From contig JBEKMJ010000007.1 of NCBI GenBank assembly GCA_050008575.1, positions 106,116 to 170,115 on the forward strand: a stretch of 64,000 nt of DNA. The letters are read 5' to 3'. The translations under genes and the position numbers were made by a program. Under the pieces are notes generated by a model. It made no database searches and was not told the DNA's origin. It saw only the letters and a list, made by a program, of their open reading frames with translations. The stretch comes from Bog-159 sp050008575. GTDB taxonomy: Bacteria; Acidobacteriota; Terriglobia; Bryobacterales; Bryobacteraceae. This document shows positions 17,381 through 23,601 of this stretch, one piece after another; position 1 is the first letter of the stretch, and the number at the start of each line of letters is the position of its first letter.

Positions 17381-18040
17381 TACTGCCGCACAATCTTCAA
17401 GATTACCCCGAGCGGAACGCTGACCACTCTTTACAACTTCTGGATGCAAGCCGGGTGCCCCGACGGCGAAACGCCGTACGCCGGGCTGATGCAGGCTACC
17501 GACGGAAACCTCTACGGCGCCACCCAGTTTCGCGGCGCCAACTATGGCAACGGGACAATCTTCAGATGCACACTCGATGGAACGCTTACGACTCTGCACA
17601 TCTTCGAAGAAACCGACGGCAGCGAGCCCTTGGCTCCGCTGATGCAAGCCACTGACGGAAACTTTTATGGAACAACCCATAATGGCGGAATCGATCGCTG
17701 CGAAGGTGGCTGTGGCACGATCTTCACCCTGTCCGTAGGTCTGGGCGCGTTTGTGGAAACGCAGCCTACCTCCGGCAAAGCGGGAGCGGCCGTCAAGATT
17801 CTGGGCGCCAATCTAACCGGCGCGGTCAGCGTCGGCTTCAACGGCGCTGCGGCGGCCTTCGAAGTTGTTTCGAGTTCCGAAATCACCACCACCGTGCCGG
17901 CCGGCGCGAGCAGCGGAACCGTTCAAGTGGGCACGCCTGGCGGCATGCCTTCGAGTAACGTGCCGTTCACCGTGCCATGAATGAAAGGCCGGAAATCGAG
18001 GCAGGCCACGGGACTGCGCCACGCCCGCTAGAATGAAGAC

Positions 18041-18274
18041 ATGGGCGACCGCCTGGTCCAACTCTTGGATTTTTTCCTCGAGCGTCCGCCGCTTACAGGC
18101 GCTCTGGTTTGCGGCGCACTCTATCTGCTGAAGCGGACACGCAAGCCCCACTTGTCCGCGGCGGAGCGGCAGCATGCCGTGGATCTTTCCGCGGCGCAGC
18201 GGACGTACGCCGAGAAGATGTACGATCCCCCCACTGAAGAGGAGCAGGCCGCTGCGCCCCGTCCGCGCCAATGA
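18041..18274 (+). CDS. small hypothetical protein with N-terminal hydrophobic segment
   Basis: A 77-residue ORF (MGDRLVQLLDFFLERPPLTG...) with a moderately hydrophobic segment 'LTGALVCGALYLL' and a polar, proline-rich C-terminus. It stops 1 bp before the left end of MITE-like copy 2. No family recognised, no strong Shine-Dalgarno site. It may be genuine, since the composition differs between the hydrophobic and the charged halves in a protein-like way, but support is thin. Confidence 0.45.
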   Translation: MGDRLVQLLDFFLERPPLTGALVCGALYLLKRTRKPHLSAAERQHAVDLSAAQRTYAEKMYDPPTEEEQAAAPRPRQ

Positions 18275-18275
18275 T

Positions 18276-18450
18276 CGGTAGCGGGTCAATTTGGTTTTGG
18301 AGGGTGGCCAATTTTGGCCGCAGCCGCCTTTCAGGCGGCCAGAGCCGGCTTGAAAGCCCGCTGCGGGCAGAATTGCCCGCCCTCCATTTTGTGAACAACG
18401 TGGCGTTGGGCAGGATTATCTGCGCCACAAAACCAAACTGACCCACTACC
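18276..18450. mobile_element. MITE-like element, copy 2 (175 bp, ~24-bp terminal inverted repeats)
   Basis: The left end starts GGTAGCGGGTCAATTTGGTT and the right end finishes with the near-perfect reverse complement (AACCAAACTGACCCACTACC). The interior carries the GGCCAATTTTGGCCGCAGCC plus GGCGGCC hairpin and a GGGCAGAATTGCCCGCCCTCC hairpin. Length and ends match copy 1 at 10279-10454. No ORF is inside, so mobilisation would need a transposase supplied in trans. Confidence 0.75.
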
Positions 18451-18467
18451 CAATCGGATCACAACGA

Positions 18468-18788
18468 TCAGCCGGCCGGTTCAACGATGGCCGACATGGA
18501 ACCCACGCAGCGTGGCAGGCGCGGGTCGGGGCCGTAGGCGTGGATCTGATCGCGCGCGAACTCGGCTTGCGGACGCTCGCAGGTGATGATTACGGTGCGC
18601 CCGCAACGGTCCACCTCTTCAGCATGCCGGAAGGCTTCCTCCAGCGTGAAGATGAAAAGCCTCTGCAGCATCTCGATCACGTAGTCGTAACTGTGATCGT
18701 TGTCGTCGAGCAACACGACGTTGTAGAGGGGAAGGATGGCTTCCCGTTCGGTGATTCGAATCTCCGGAGCAACCGTGGTTTTCGGCAT
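18468..18788 (-). CDS. clpS: ATP-dependent Clp protease adaptor ClpS
   Basis: A 106-residue N-recognin that delivers N-degron substrates to ClpA/ClpAP. Diagnostic ClpS features: 'YNVVLLDDNDHSYDYVIEML' (the DDN..H pocket), 'HAEEVDRCGRTVIITCERPQAEFARDQI', and the C-terminal 'MSAIVEP'. Length is standard. No clpA is adjacent in this window; the gene sits alone between the MITE-like element and the sugar transferase. The start ATG 18786-18788 gives a short variable N-terminal extension as usual for ClpS. Confidence 0.95.
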   Translation of the reverse strand: MPKTTVAPEIRITEREAILPLYNVVLLDDNDHSYDYVIEMLQRLFIFTLEEAFRHAEEVDRCGRTVIITCERPQAEFARDQIHAYGPDPRLPRCVGSMSAIVEPAG

Positions 18789-18837
18789 GGCCGGCTAAGA
18801 AATAGTATGCCATGCGGCGGCCCCCGGAGGAAGAGGG

Positions 18838-20172
18838 TCAGGCGCCGCGGGAGAGCAATAGTTCGCGGACCGTATGCACCAGTATGTAGGCATCCAGCCC
18901 GCGCGAGAAGTGCTTGAGGTAGTAGAAGTCATATTCCAGGCGGCGCAGCGTATCTTCAGGCTGGTCCGGCGGCGTGTTGATCTGAGCCCAACCGGTGAGG
19001 CCCGGCTTCACCGCGTAGCGCTGGCGGTAAAAAGGAATCCGCTCGCACAGGACGTTGGCGAATTCGGTGCGCTCGGCGCGCGGTCCCACGAAACATATCT
19101 CCCCGCGCAGCACGTTCCACAGGTGGGGCAGGGTGTGCAGGCGCCAGCGCGCGACCAGCCTTTGCACTCGATTCCGGCTTTGCTCGGCGGCGCCCGCCAG
19201 GCGTAAGCTGTAAAGCTGGAACGGCTGGCCGCCCAAGCCCACGCATGCCTGCCGGCTCAACAGCGGACCGCGCACGGACAGTTTCAGCAGCAGCGCGGCC
19301 AGCAGGAGGAGCGGCGCGGAGAGAACGGTCAAAATCGAGGCCAGCACCCAGTGGCCGAGGGTCTGGTAGACCAGGCGTTGCGCGCGCGGGCGGAAGGCGC
19401 CGGAGAGCAGCACTTCCGAGGGGCGCAACTCGTCCAGCAGAACGCGTCCGCACAACTGCTCATAGGCCGTGGATGCCTCATCGATGGCCATCCCGCCGTA
19501 GCGCAACTGCAGCAAATCCGCGATGGGCATTTGCCGCCGGCGTTCGGCGAGGCCCACCACCAGGCGGTCGGGCGCGGCCTCGGCGGCGATCCGCGGCAGT
19601 GCGCTGAGCGGCCCGAGCAACTTGCCGGCCTCCGGCGGGGCAGGGTCGCCGCTATCGTCGACGTAGCCGATTACTTGCAGGCCCAGCCCCGGGTTCGCGC
19701 CGATATAGGCGGCCATTTCCAGCAGCACCGGGCACATGCCCACCAACAGGATGCGCTGCGCGCCCACCACGCGCAGCACGAAGACGCTGTAGACCAACCG
19801 CCAGGCGAACAGCGCCGCCACCAGCACGGCACAGGCCGGGACCATCAGGCGGAACGGCAGCCGGAAGCGGTCGTTCACGTAGCCCAGGAAGCCTTGGGCC
19901 AGCAGTGCGATGCCCATTACCAGGGAGAGTTGCTGCACCAGGAGCACGCGCGATTTCACGTACAGATTGACGTACAGATCCTCGAAGTACAAACCGAACA
20001 GGATGCTGGCGCCGGCCAAAGCGATGCGCAGCAGGCCGTTATCGGCGACCAGAAACACGGTGGGATCCACGTTCAGGATCAGAAAAGTAACCACCAGGAA
20101 ACAGGAGGCGATGAGCAGGACCTCGGAGAAGAGCAGGGCCAGGGCGCCAACGGGTACGAAGATTCGCGACAA
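18838..20172 (-). CDS. polyprenyl-phosphate sugar-1-phosphate transferase (exopolysaccharide initiation)
   Basis: A 444-residue membrane enzyme that probably loads the first sugar phosphate onto undecaprenyl phosphate. The N-terminal half has four to five hydrophobic helices and a CoA-binding-like/NAD-like region ('AQRILLVGMCPVLLEMAAYI'). The C-terminal bacterial sugar transferase domain contains 'LLLKLSVRGPLLSRQACVG', 'TLPHLWNVLRGEICFVGPRA', 'YAVKPGLTGWAQI' and 'LEYDFYYLKHFS'. The layout fits the EpsB/XrtA-associated type, which is consistent with the PEP-CTERM protein at 32.3 kb, but no other polysaccharide genes are adjacent. Start assigned at ATG 20172. Confidence 0.9.
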   Translation of the reverse strand: MSRIFVPVGALALLFSEVLLIASCFLVVTFLILNVDPTVFLVADNGLLRIALAGASILFGLYFEDLYVNLYVKSRVLLVQQLSLVMGIALLAQGFLGYVNDRFRLPFRLMVPACAVLVAALFAWRLVYSVFVLRVVGAQRILLVGMCPVLLEMAAYIGANPGLGLQVIGYVDDSGDPAPPEAGKLLGPLSALPRIAAEAAPDRLVVGLAERRRQMPIADLLQLRYGGMAIDEASTAYEQLCGRVLLDELRPSEVLLSGAFRPRAQRLVYQTLGHWVLASILTVLSAPLLLLAALLLKLSVRGPLLSRQACVGLGGQPFQLYSLRLAGAAEQSRNRVQRLVARWRLHTLPHLWNVLRGEICFVGPRAERTEFANVLCERIPFYRQRYAVKPGLTGWAQINTPPDQPEDTLRRLEYDFYYLKHFSRGLDAYILVHTVRELLLSRGA

Positions 20173-20185
20173 GCCGCTTATTATA

Positions 20186-20243
20186 GCCCGGTAGCACGGG
20201 CTTCAGCCTGTGTGTGCTGGCATAGTCTTCAGCCTGTGTTCTG
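20186..20243. repeat. palindromic element (locus 5, 'GGCTTCAGCCTGTG' type)
   Basis: Two copies of CTTCAGCCTGTG preceded by AGCACGGG and GGCATAGT. The module is the same as 'GGCATAGGCTTTAGCCTG' at 2928 and 23278. It separates the divergent sugar transferase and cysteine desulfurase genes. Confidence 0.6.
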
Positions 20244-20261
20244 CCATAATCAAACTAGCCG

Positions 20262-21428
20262 ATGATTTACCTGGACCACCACGCCACCACACCGCTCGAT
20301 CCGCGCGTGCTGGATGCCATGATGCCGTATTTCACGGGTAAGTTCGGTAACGCGGCCAGCCGCAGCCACAAATTCGGGTGGGAGGCGGAAGAGGCGGTGG
20401 AACAATCGCGTCTGCGGATTGCGCGGCTGATCGGCGCATCGCCCCGTGAAATCGTCTTCACCAGCGGCGCCACCGAATCGAACAACCTGGCGATCAAGGG
20501 CGTGGTGGAGGCCTCCGCCGGCAAGGGCGATCACGTGGTCACTTGCGCCATCGAACACAAAGCGGTGCTCGACGTTTGCCGCAGTCTGGAGCAGCGCGGC
20601 GCGCGCATCACGCGGCTGCCGGTGGGCCGCGACGGCCTGGTCGATCCCGGCGCGGTAGACGCGGCCATCGGGGAGCGCACGGTGCTGGTTTCCATCATGT
20701 ACGCGAACAACGAAGTGGGCACGCTGCAGCCGGTGGCCGAGATCGGCCGGATCTGCCGGGAGCGTGGCGTGGCGTTTCACAGCGACGCGGCGCAGGCGGT
20801 GGGCAAAGTGCCGGTGAATGTGAACGCGGACTCGATCGACCTGCTTTCGATTTCGGCGCACAAGATCTACGGGCCCAAGGGCGCCGGGGCACTCTACGTT
20901 CGCCGGCACGACCCCCGCGTCCAGTTGACCGCCCAAATGGACGGCGGCGGTCACGAGAGCGGCATGCGGCCGGGAACGCTGAACGTGCCGGGCATTGTGG
21001 GGCTGGGCGAGGCTTGCGCCATCTGCGGCCGGGAAATGGACGAGGAGAGTGTTCGCCTGCGACGGCTGCGCGACCACCTGCGCGCCAGGCTGGAGGCGGA
21101 ACTGGAGGAAGTCTCGGTCAACGGCAGCCTGGAGCATCGCCTGCCGCATAACCTGAACATGAGCTTTACGCATGTGGAATCCGAATCGCTGATGATGGGG
21201 ATCGGCGGCGTGGCGGTATCCAGCGGTTCGGCCTGCACGTCGGCTATCATGGAACCAAGCTACGTGCTCAAGGCTATGGGCATCGCCGACGATGCGGCGC
21301 ACAGTTCCATCCGCTTCGGCCTGGGCCGATTCAATACTGAAGAAGAAGTGGACGGCGCTGCATCCAATATAGTAGAAGCGGTGCGGAAGCTGCGGGAGCT
21401 AAAGGTGCAATATGATTCAGGTAACTGA
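20262..21428 (+). CDS. cysteine desulfurase (NifS/IscS family)
   Basis: A 388-residue PLP enzyme removing sulfur from cysteine for Fe-S clusters and thiolated products. 'MIYLDHHATTPLDPRVLDAM' and 'SGATESNNLAIKG' are family signatures; the PLP lysine is K201 in 'SAHKIYGPKGAGALYVR'; the catalytic persulfide Cys is C325 in 'SSGSACTSAIMEPSYVL'. The short loop around the Cys and the 'SSGSAC' sequence place it in group I (IscS/NifS). It overlaps the next gene (IscA-like) by 17 bp, so they are translationally coupled. Confidence 0.95.
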   Translation: MIYLDHHATTPLDPRVLDAMMPYFTGKFGNAASRSHKFGWEAEEAVEQSRLRIARLIGASPREIVFTSGATESNNLAIKGVVEASAGKGDHVVTCAIEHKAVLDVCRSLEQRGARITRLPVGRDGLVDPGAVDAAIGERTVLVSIMYANNEVGTLQPVAEIGRICRERGVAFHSDAAQAVGKVPVNVNADSIDLLSISAHKIYGPKGAGALYVRRHDPRVQLTAQMDGGGHESGMRPGTLNVPGIVGLGEACAICGREMDEESVRLRRLRDHLRARLEAELEEVSVNGSLEHRLPHNLNMSFTHVESESLMMGIGGVAVSSGSACTSAIMEPSYVLKAMGIADDAAHSSIRFGLGRFNTEEEVDGAASNIVEAVRKLRELKVQYDSGN

Positions 21429-21765
21429 AAAGGCGCAACAGCGGATCCGGCAGATAGTGGCCAAGGAAGGCGGGAGCGGCGGCCTGCGGCTGGCGGTGCA
21501 GGGAGGCGGCTGTTCGGGGCTATCGTATCTGTTCAAGCTCGAAGCTAAGGAACGCGCCAGCGATCGTGTCTTCGGCTCCGGCGACGCCAAGGTGTTGATC
21601 GATCCCAAGAGCTTCGTCTATTTGGATGGACTGACACTCGATTATAAGGAGTCGTTGATTCAATCCGGGTTTGTGATCGACAATCCCAATGCGGCGAAGA
21701 CGTGCAGTTGCGGCACCTCATTCGATGTCACCCAACCACCAGCCGCGAGTGGGGCAGGCTCGTAG
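21412..21765 (+). CDS. HesB/IscA family iron-sulfur cluster assembly protein
   Basis: A 117-residue A-type carrier protein. The three conserved cysteines are present: one in 'GGGCSGLSYLF' and two in the C-terminal 'TCSCGTSF'. The start ATG 21412 lies inside the end of the cysteine desulfurase gene. After 'CGTSFDV' the normal end of the family, the frame continues for ~10 residues (TQPPAASGAGS) into a palindromic element, and the stop TAG (21763-21765) is the loop of that element's CAGGCT-CGT-AGCCTG hairpin. It probably receives or delivers Fe-S clusters made with sulfur from the neighbour. Confidence 0.94.
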   Translation: MIQVTEKAQQRIRQIVAKEGGSGGLRLAVQGGGCSGLSYLFKLEAKERASDRVFGSGDAKVLIDPKSFVYLDGLTLDYKESLIQSGFVIDNPNAAKTCSCGTSFDVTQPPAASGAGS

Positions 21766-21812
21766 CCTGCGGCGGCCTCGCAGGCCGCCTGCTGCGGAGC
21801 GCTCTAGCGCGC
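21749..21812. repeat. palindromic element (locus 6) containing both flanking stop codons
   Basis: GTGGGGCAGGCTCGTAGCCT, then GGCGGCCTCGCAGGCCGCC, then GCGCTCTAGCGC. The IscA stop (21763-21765) and the VOC gene stop (21804-21806, in CTAGCG on the minus strand) both lie inside the element. Confidence 0.85.
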
Positions 21813-22187
21813 CTCATTCATCACCCAACCATTCCCATCCGGGTCGCTGAAAGTCAGATACTTGCCCCAAGGCGCCGATTGCACCGCGGAAGTATCCAGC
21901 CCGCGCGCCTGCAGCGTCTGAAACGCGGCATCTATGTTCGCGGTCACCAGCACGATACCGGACACGCCCCCCGGCGGCATATTCGCGAACCACGTGACCA
22001 GCGCGATGTTCGTCTTGGTGCCGGGCACGTTTAACTCGATCCACTTCGCGTCGGGGCGGAAATCGGCTTCGCGCGCGATGGGAAAGCCCAGCACCTCATT
22101 ATAGAATCGCTTGGATCCCTCCTGGTCTTTCACCGGGATCGAAACAATGGCCAAGCCATTGGTGACCGCGTCGTTCGTTGTGTCCAT
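21804..22187 (-). CDS. VOC superfamily (glyoxalase/bleomycin-resistance-like) protein 1
   Basis: A 127-residue metal-dependent fold of the vicinal oxygen chelate family: betaalphabetabetabeta units with 'LAIVSIPVKDQEGSKRFYNEVLGF' at the N-terminus and 'KYLTFSDPDGNGWVMNEA' at the C-terminus. Metal ligand positions are not fully canonical (the first His is replaced), so the reaction is not predicted. It is third in an AraC-VOC-VOC run, 1 bp after the preceding gene's stop. The convergent IscA gene ends 38 bp away. Confidence 0.9.
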   Translation of the reverse strand: MDTTNDAVTNGLAIVSIPVKDQEGSKRFYNEVLGFPIAREADFRPDAKWIELNVPGTKTNIALVTWFANMPPGGVSGIVLVTANIDAAFQTLQARGLDTSAVQSAPWGKYLTFSDPDGNGWVMNEAR

Positions 22188-22188
22188 G

Positions 22189-22608
22189 TTAGTTACCTTT
22201 GCGTTCCGTGAGACTGAACCAATTTCCCGAATTATCTTTCATCACGGCTTCGATGCCATAGAAACGCTCCACCGGCGGCGAGCTGAACTCGACCCCCTTG
22301 GCTTTCAGATCTTCGTAGTCCTGGCGGCAGTCGCTGGTTTCCAATACGCCGCCGCAGAGAATGCCCCGCTCCAACAATTTCCGAAGGGTGGCGGCGGTGT
22401 CTTTGTCCAGATTGGGGCCGTCGATCTTCATCAGGATGATCTGCATCTCCGGCTGGCTCTTGGGGCCGACGGTCAGCCAGCGGAAACCGTTGTCCATGCT
22501 GGCGTCCGTGCGCACCTCGAAGCCCAGCTTGTCGACGTAGAAGTCCCGCGCGGCGTCCTGGTCGATTACATAGAGCTGTGTGTAACTGAGTCGCTGAATC
22601 ATGTCCAT
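22189..22608 (-). CDS. VOC superfamily (glyoxalase/dioxygenase-like) protein 2
   Basis: A 139-residue VOC protein starting at ATG 22608 (MDMIQRLSYTQLYVIDQDAA). The fold is evident: 'ARDFYVDKLGFEVRTDA', 'FRWLTVGPKSQPEMQIILM', and the last half repeat ending 'FYGIEAVMKDNSGNWFSLTE', where E is a likely metal ligand. The longer open frame (to 23094) is an antisense artefact across the AraC gene. It precedes the first VOC gene by 1 bp and follows the AraC-type regulator, which probably controls both. Confidence 0.9.
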   Translation of the reverse strand: MDMIQRLSYTQLYVIDQDAARDFYVDKLGFEVRTDASMDNGFRWLTVGPKSQPEMQIILMKIDGPNLDKDTAATLRKLLERGILCGGVLETSDCRQDYEDLKAKGVEFSSPPVERFYGIEAVMKDNSGNWFSLTERKGN

Positions 22609-22679
22609 CCCCTCGAAGTTCCAGAATACAAAACGCGGCGGAGATGCGCTTCTCGATTCTTGCGATTCTGGGACCCTTG

Positions 22680-23144
22680 TCAGTGCTCTGCCAGGAAGAA
22701 CTGCTGGAAGCAGCCGGGGATATAGTACAACGGCCAGCGCACGCCGAATCCGCCAAACGTGCGGCGCGCCTCCCCGCGGAATGCGGCCGGCGAGAGCCCC
22801 GTCAGCGAATGAAATCGCGTGCTGAACGAGCCAAGGCTCACGTAGCCCACCTCGAAGCAGATGTCGGTGACGCTCCGGTTCCCGGCCAGCAGCAGCTTCT
22901 TGGCCTGATCGATGCGCTGGCGTGTGATGAATTCGTGCGGCGTCTCGTGGAAGGCCTGCGTGAACAGGCGGTTGAAATAGAACGGCGACAGGCTGGCCTC
23001 GCGGGCGGCTTCGGCCAGAAAAACGGGTCGCGCGTAGTGCGCGGCCAAGTAGTCGCGCGCGCGGCAGAGGCGGGCGAACGTGCCGGGATCCCAAGGTCGG
23101 CCGCCGGCCGTCGAAACCATCCGCGGTGCGTGCCGGGATCGCAT
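22680..23144 (-). CDS. AraC-family transcriptional regulator, DNA-binding domain only
   Basis: A 154-residue protein almost entirely made of the double helix-turn-helix AraC domain (residues ~25-125): 'REASLSPFYFNRLFTQAFHETPHEFITRQRI' and 'SVTDICFEVGYVSLGSFSTRFHSLTGLSPAAFR'. There is no N-terminal ligand-binding domain; the short C-terminal tail 'WPLYYIPGCFQQFFLAEH' is family-typical for regulators next to VOC proteins. It is immediately upstream of two VOC genes on the same strand and likely controls them. Confidence 0.93.
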   Translation of the reverse strand: MRSRHAPRMVSTAGGRPWDPGTFARLCRARDYLAAHYARPVFLAEAAREASLSPFYFNRLFTQAFHETPHEFITRQRIDQAKKLLLAGNRSVTDICFEVGYVSLGSFSTRFHSLTGLSPAAFRGEARRTFGGFGVRWPLYYIPGCFQQFFLAEH

Positions 23145-23209
23145 GACAGCTAACTTTTAATTCTTACACGAAATTTTGGGGTAGCTCGCCTCTGGACTTT
23201 GGCCTTTTG

Positions 23210-23320
23210 GTGGGGCAGGCTCGCAGCCTGCGGCGGCCTCGTAGGCCGCCTGCCTCGGAGCTGCGCCGGGCTTGCTGGCATAGGCTTTAGCCTGTGGAGG
23301 CGAGCGTAGCTCGCTCCACC
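23210..23320. repeat. modular palindromic intergenic element (locus 7)
   Basis: Modules: GTGGGGCAGGCTCGCAGCCT, GGCGGCCTCGTAGGCCGCC, 'GGCATAGGCTTTAGCCTGTG' and GGCGAGCGTAGCTCGC(TCC). Same order as locus 2. Confidence 0.85.
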
Positions 23321-23344
23321 CGAGAACCTTTCCCCGAACCACGC

Positions 23345-23576
23345 ACTACTTACGGGTGATGACAGCAACCCTGCAATCCATGTTACACGATGTTACATGG
23401 CCGCGGACCCGGACCTGGGGACGCCATGAGAATTACCATTCAAACCCAAAATTTTGTGGTATCGAAGGCGTAAATGCAACATAATACAAGACCACGCAAC
23501 TCCATTCATCGTGAATCCGCGTCCTTCAAGAGCCAATTCACGCCGCCCCCTAACCCCCTCGATCCTCGCCCGTCTA
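23345..23576. promoter_or_regulatory. intergenic region upstream of the ADOP gene, with ATGTTAC direct repeats
   Basis: The heptamer ATGTTAC occurs twice (23380-23386 and 23390-23396), framed by CCATGT...ACATGG (23379-23400). A short AT-rich stretch (AAAATTTTGTGG near 23450) follows. This looks like a regulator site or an unrelated small palindrome; no gene is visible. Confidence 0.35.
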
Positions 23577-23599
23577 CGATGGTAGAATATCTACCATCG
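23577..23599. promoter_or_regulatory. perfect palindrome overlapping the translation start of the ADOP gene
   Basis: CGATGGTAG (23577-23585) and CTACCATCG (23591-23599) are perfect reverse complements separated by 5 bp (AATAT), two bases before the ATG at 23602. An operator for a repressor (PadR- or BlaI-like) is the simplest reading; a start-site hairpin is the alternative. Confidence 0.5.
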
Positions 23600-23601
23600 A
23601 T

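Larger units (their letters stand above)
16539..17385. mobile_element. ~840-bp insertion in the GloVer/IPT gene, flanked by TACTG
   Basis: The pentamer TACTG occurs at 16539-16543 and again at 17381-17385, at exactly the two points where the GloVer reading stops and resumes. Deleting 842 bp restores the repeat. Inside are a small membrane protein gene and a recombinase fragment, both on the minus strand. No obvious terminal inverted repeats were seen, so the type of element is undetermined. Confidence 0.65.
15717..17980 (+). pseudogene. GloVer-repeat protein with C-terminal IPT/TIG domain, broken by a stop and an insertion
   Basis: The gene begins with a signal-like N-terminus (MGRLRWLQSPCAIGALHAAV) and GloVer repeats. 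An in-frame TAG at 15945-15947 interrupts the linker after 'GTVFRITP'; repeats resume in the same frame (MHSFSDQAG...) up to 'GLGGASPY' at 16541. There an ~840-bp insertion intervenes, and the repeat resumes at about 17386 with 'RTIFKITPSGTLTTLYNF'. The 3' part ends with an IPT/TIG Ig-like domain ('FVETQPTSGKAGAAVKILGA ... VPFTVP'). Removing the insertion and one TACTG restores the reading 'SPYCRTIFK'. The intact relative lies 336 bp upstream, so this pair is a tandem duplication in decay. Confidence 0.85.

Noticed and set aside
22189..23094. 301-residue reading of the second VOC gene extended across the AraC gene
   Set aside because: The extra N-terminal part is antisense-like translation of the AraC-coding sequence in another frame; VOC homology begins at ATG 22608.
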